Assembly (NCBI GenBank): GCA_050013615.1
Contig: JBEKEX010000132.1
Span: 1-7,429, forward strand
Direction: 5' to 3'
DNA from: JBEKEX01 sp050013615
Lineage (GTDB): Bacteria; Chloroflexota; Anaerolineae; Anaerolineales; Anaerolineaceae
DNA length: 7,429 nt
Part shown: in pieces, positions 6,679-7,429 of the stretch
Position numbering within the stretch: the stretch's first letter is position 1
How the letters are laid out: every line of letters starts with the position of its first letter
Notes under the pieces: generated by a model
Databases searched by the model: none
The model's input: the letters and a program-made list of their open reading frames with translations, nothing else
What the model was told of the DNA's origin: nothing
Translations under genes and position numbers: made by a program

Positions 6679-7429
6679 GATGACACGGTCTTCAGCATGG
6701 ATGGTACGGAGTTATCTGCCACAGAGCATTATCCCGGAGCCGGACAGATCACCATTACCCGCGAGGTGAAGGATAAGTGGGGCAAGCCCAAGACCGTAAC
6801 CTCTACCCGGCATGGCTATCTCCTCCTCTCCCTGCGGGGGGTCCAGTCTAGCACAGTAGCCGCGGCCGAGGTAGCGAAGATTGGGCAAGCCGAGCATGCC
6901 CGGGTGATTGCTCTGGTACGGTCAGCCAAGACGGCTGGAGCCAGGGTGAAGGTACTGTTGATCGACGGCGCCTATTGTGTAGGCGATGTCTTGTGGCGGC
7001 TCAAGAATCAGGAGAAGGTAGATTTTATTGTCCCCGCTGATAGCTCCATGTGTATCACCCAAGACGCCAGAGGTTTGGCGTGCTTAAATGAATGCTTGAT
7101 AGTTAGAGAGAACCAGGAAATCCGGGCGGTAGGATTACAGCGATTGACTACTTATGAGGCCTATCAGCCTCCCCGAGATGAAGGACACCGGCGGGGACCC
7201 AAGGCTATTCTGAATGCGGTGGTGGTAACTCGCTGGAAAGGGCGGGAGGTGCCGCAGGAAGAACAGAAGGTGCTGATTACCTCTTTATCTGTGGACGACC
7301 CACTCGCCATAGTAGAGCTTTACCGCAAGCGAGCCGAGATGGAGAACAAACTGCACCGGGAACTCAAACAGGGATGGCATATTGAGAGCTTCCCAAGTAA
7401 ACGGCATCTGGCTTGTCTGGCTCACATTT
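6673..7429 (+). CDS. IS4-type DDE transposase, catalytic core, missing both ends
   Basis: About 252 residues of a DDE transposase, open to the window edge. The first catalytic aspartate lies in LVDDTVFSMDG (Asp at 6679-6684), the second in VLLIDGAY (Asp at 6964-6966, about 95 residues on). The glutamate lies in the YRKRAEME stretch (Glu at 7342-7344, about 126 residues further), with a basic helix KLHRELKQGW after it. This resembles the Y-R-E-K signature of the IS4 superfamily, though the final lysine is one residue further than the classical spacing. The N-terminal DNA-binding domain is absent: the reading frame upstream is dehydratase. Codon use differs from the operon: GTA valine codons occur 11 times here against once in the dehydratase part, and AGA/AGG arginine codons appear three times against none. 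It could not start on its own from a good ribosome site. It is probably inactive as it stands. Confidence 0.75.
   Translation, partial: MVDDTVFSMDGTELSATEHYPGAGQITITREVKDKWGKPKTVTSTRHGYLLLSLRGVQSSTVAAAEVAKIGQAEHARVIALVRSAKTAGARVKVLLIDGAYCVGDVLWRLKNQEKVDFIVPADSSMCITQDARGLACLNECLIVRENQEIRAVGLQRLTTYEAYQPPRDEGHRRGPKAILNAVVVTRWKGREVPQEEQKVLITSLSVDDPLAIVELYRKRAEMENKLHRELKQGWHIESFPSKRHLACLAHI
6673..7429 (+). mobile_element. partial insertion sequence (IS4 superfamily), right part beyond window
   Basis: Inferred only from the transposase core. The left end, terminal repeat and N-terminal coding part are absent at the junction, and the right end lies outside the window, so the element's extent and family name cannot be set. 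Confidence 0.5.

Noticed and set aside
6639..6699. CAGCATG occurring on both sides of the junction (6639-6645 and 6693-6699)
   Set aside because: Seven bases of shared sequence encoding Ser-Met on each side is easily chance, and neither copy lies at the actual break, so it does not read as a target duplication or recombination site.
6126..6897. Minus-strand open frames of 61-103 codons across the dehydratase and transposase
   Set aside because: They mirror the codon structure of the plus-strand genes, have no ribosome sites and show no recognisable domains.

Overview
The window looks like part of a surface-polysaccharide locus from a bacterium of moderate GC content. Protein style (a DoxX-type membrane protein, a small winged-helix regulator at the head of a glycan operon, the Wzm/Wzt sequence types) suggests Chloroflexota, possibly Anaerolineae. 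That placement rests on family resemblance remembered from training, not on a search, so it is tentative.

Layout. On the minus strand, 6-587 encodes a DoxX-family membrane protein. A 143-bp AT-rich intergenic region (588-730) separates it from a plus-strand operon. This region holds a near-consensus sigma70-type promoter for the operon (TTGACG, 17-nt spacer, TATAAT), a weaker candidate promoter for doxX, and a TTAAT-N5-ATTAA inverted repeat that could be an operator. The operon then runs: winged-helix regulator (731-1204), GDP-L-fucose-synthase-like reductase/epimerase (1206-2159), Wzm-type ABC permease (2170-3033), Wzt-type ABC ATPase with a C-terminal glycan-binding-type domain (3046-4311), a capsule-synthesis-like GT-B glycosyltransferase candidate (4314-5918), and the first ~240 codons of a PseB/FlaA1-type UDP-GlcNAc 4,6-dehydratase (from 5953). 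Gaps are 1 to 34 nt and most starts have good Shine-Dalgarno sequences, which supports one transcript.

How the genes fit together. The epimerase and dehydratase would supply deoxy-sugar nucleotides, the glycosyltransferase would build a glycan, and Wzm/Wzt would export the finished, probably lipid-linked, polymer across the cytoplasmic membrane. The Wzt C-terminal domain would select the correct chain. The regulator sits first and probably controls its own operon.

The most striking feature is at about 6670. There the dehydratase reading frame passes, with no stop or frameshift, into the catalytic DDE core of an IS4-type transposase that stays open to the window end. The transposase lacks its N-terminal part and the dehydratase lacks its C-terminal third. 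Codon use changes at the same point. This is either a real disruption or rearrangement at an insertion sequence, or an assembly chimera at a repeated element; the sequence alone cannot decide. No RNA genes, CRISPR arrays or convincing terminators were seen, and no stretch over 300 bases lacks a gene.
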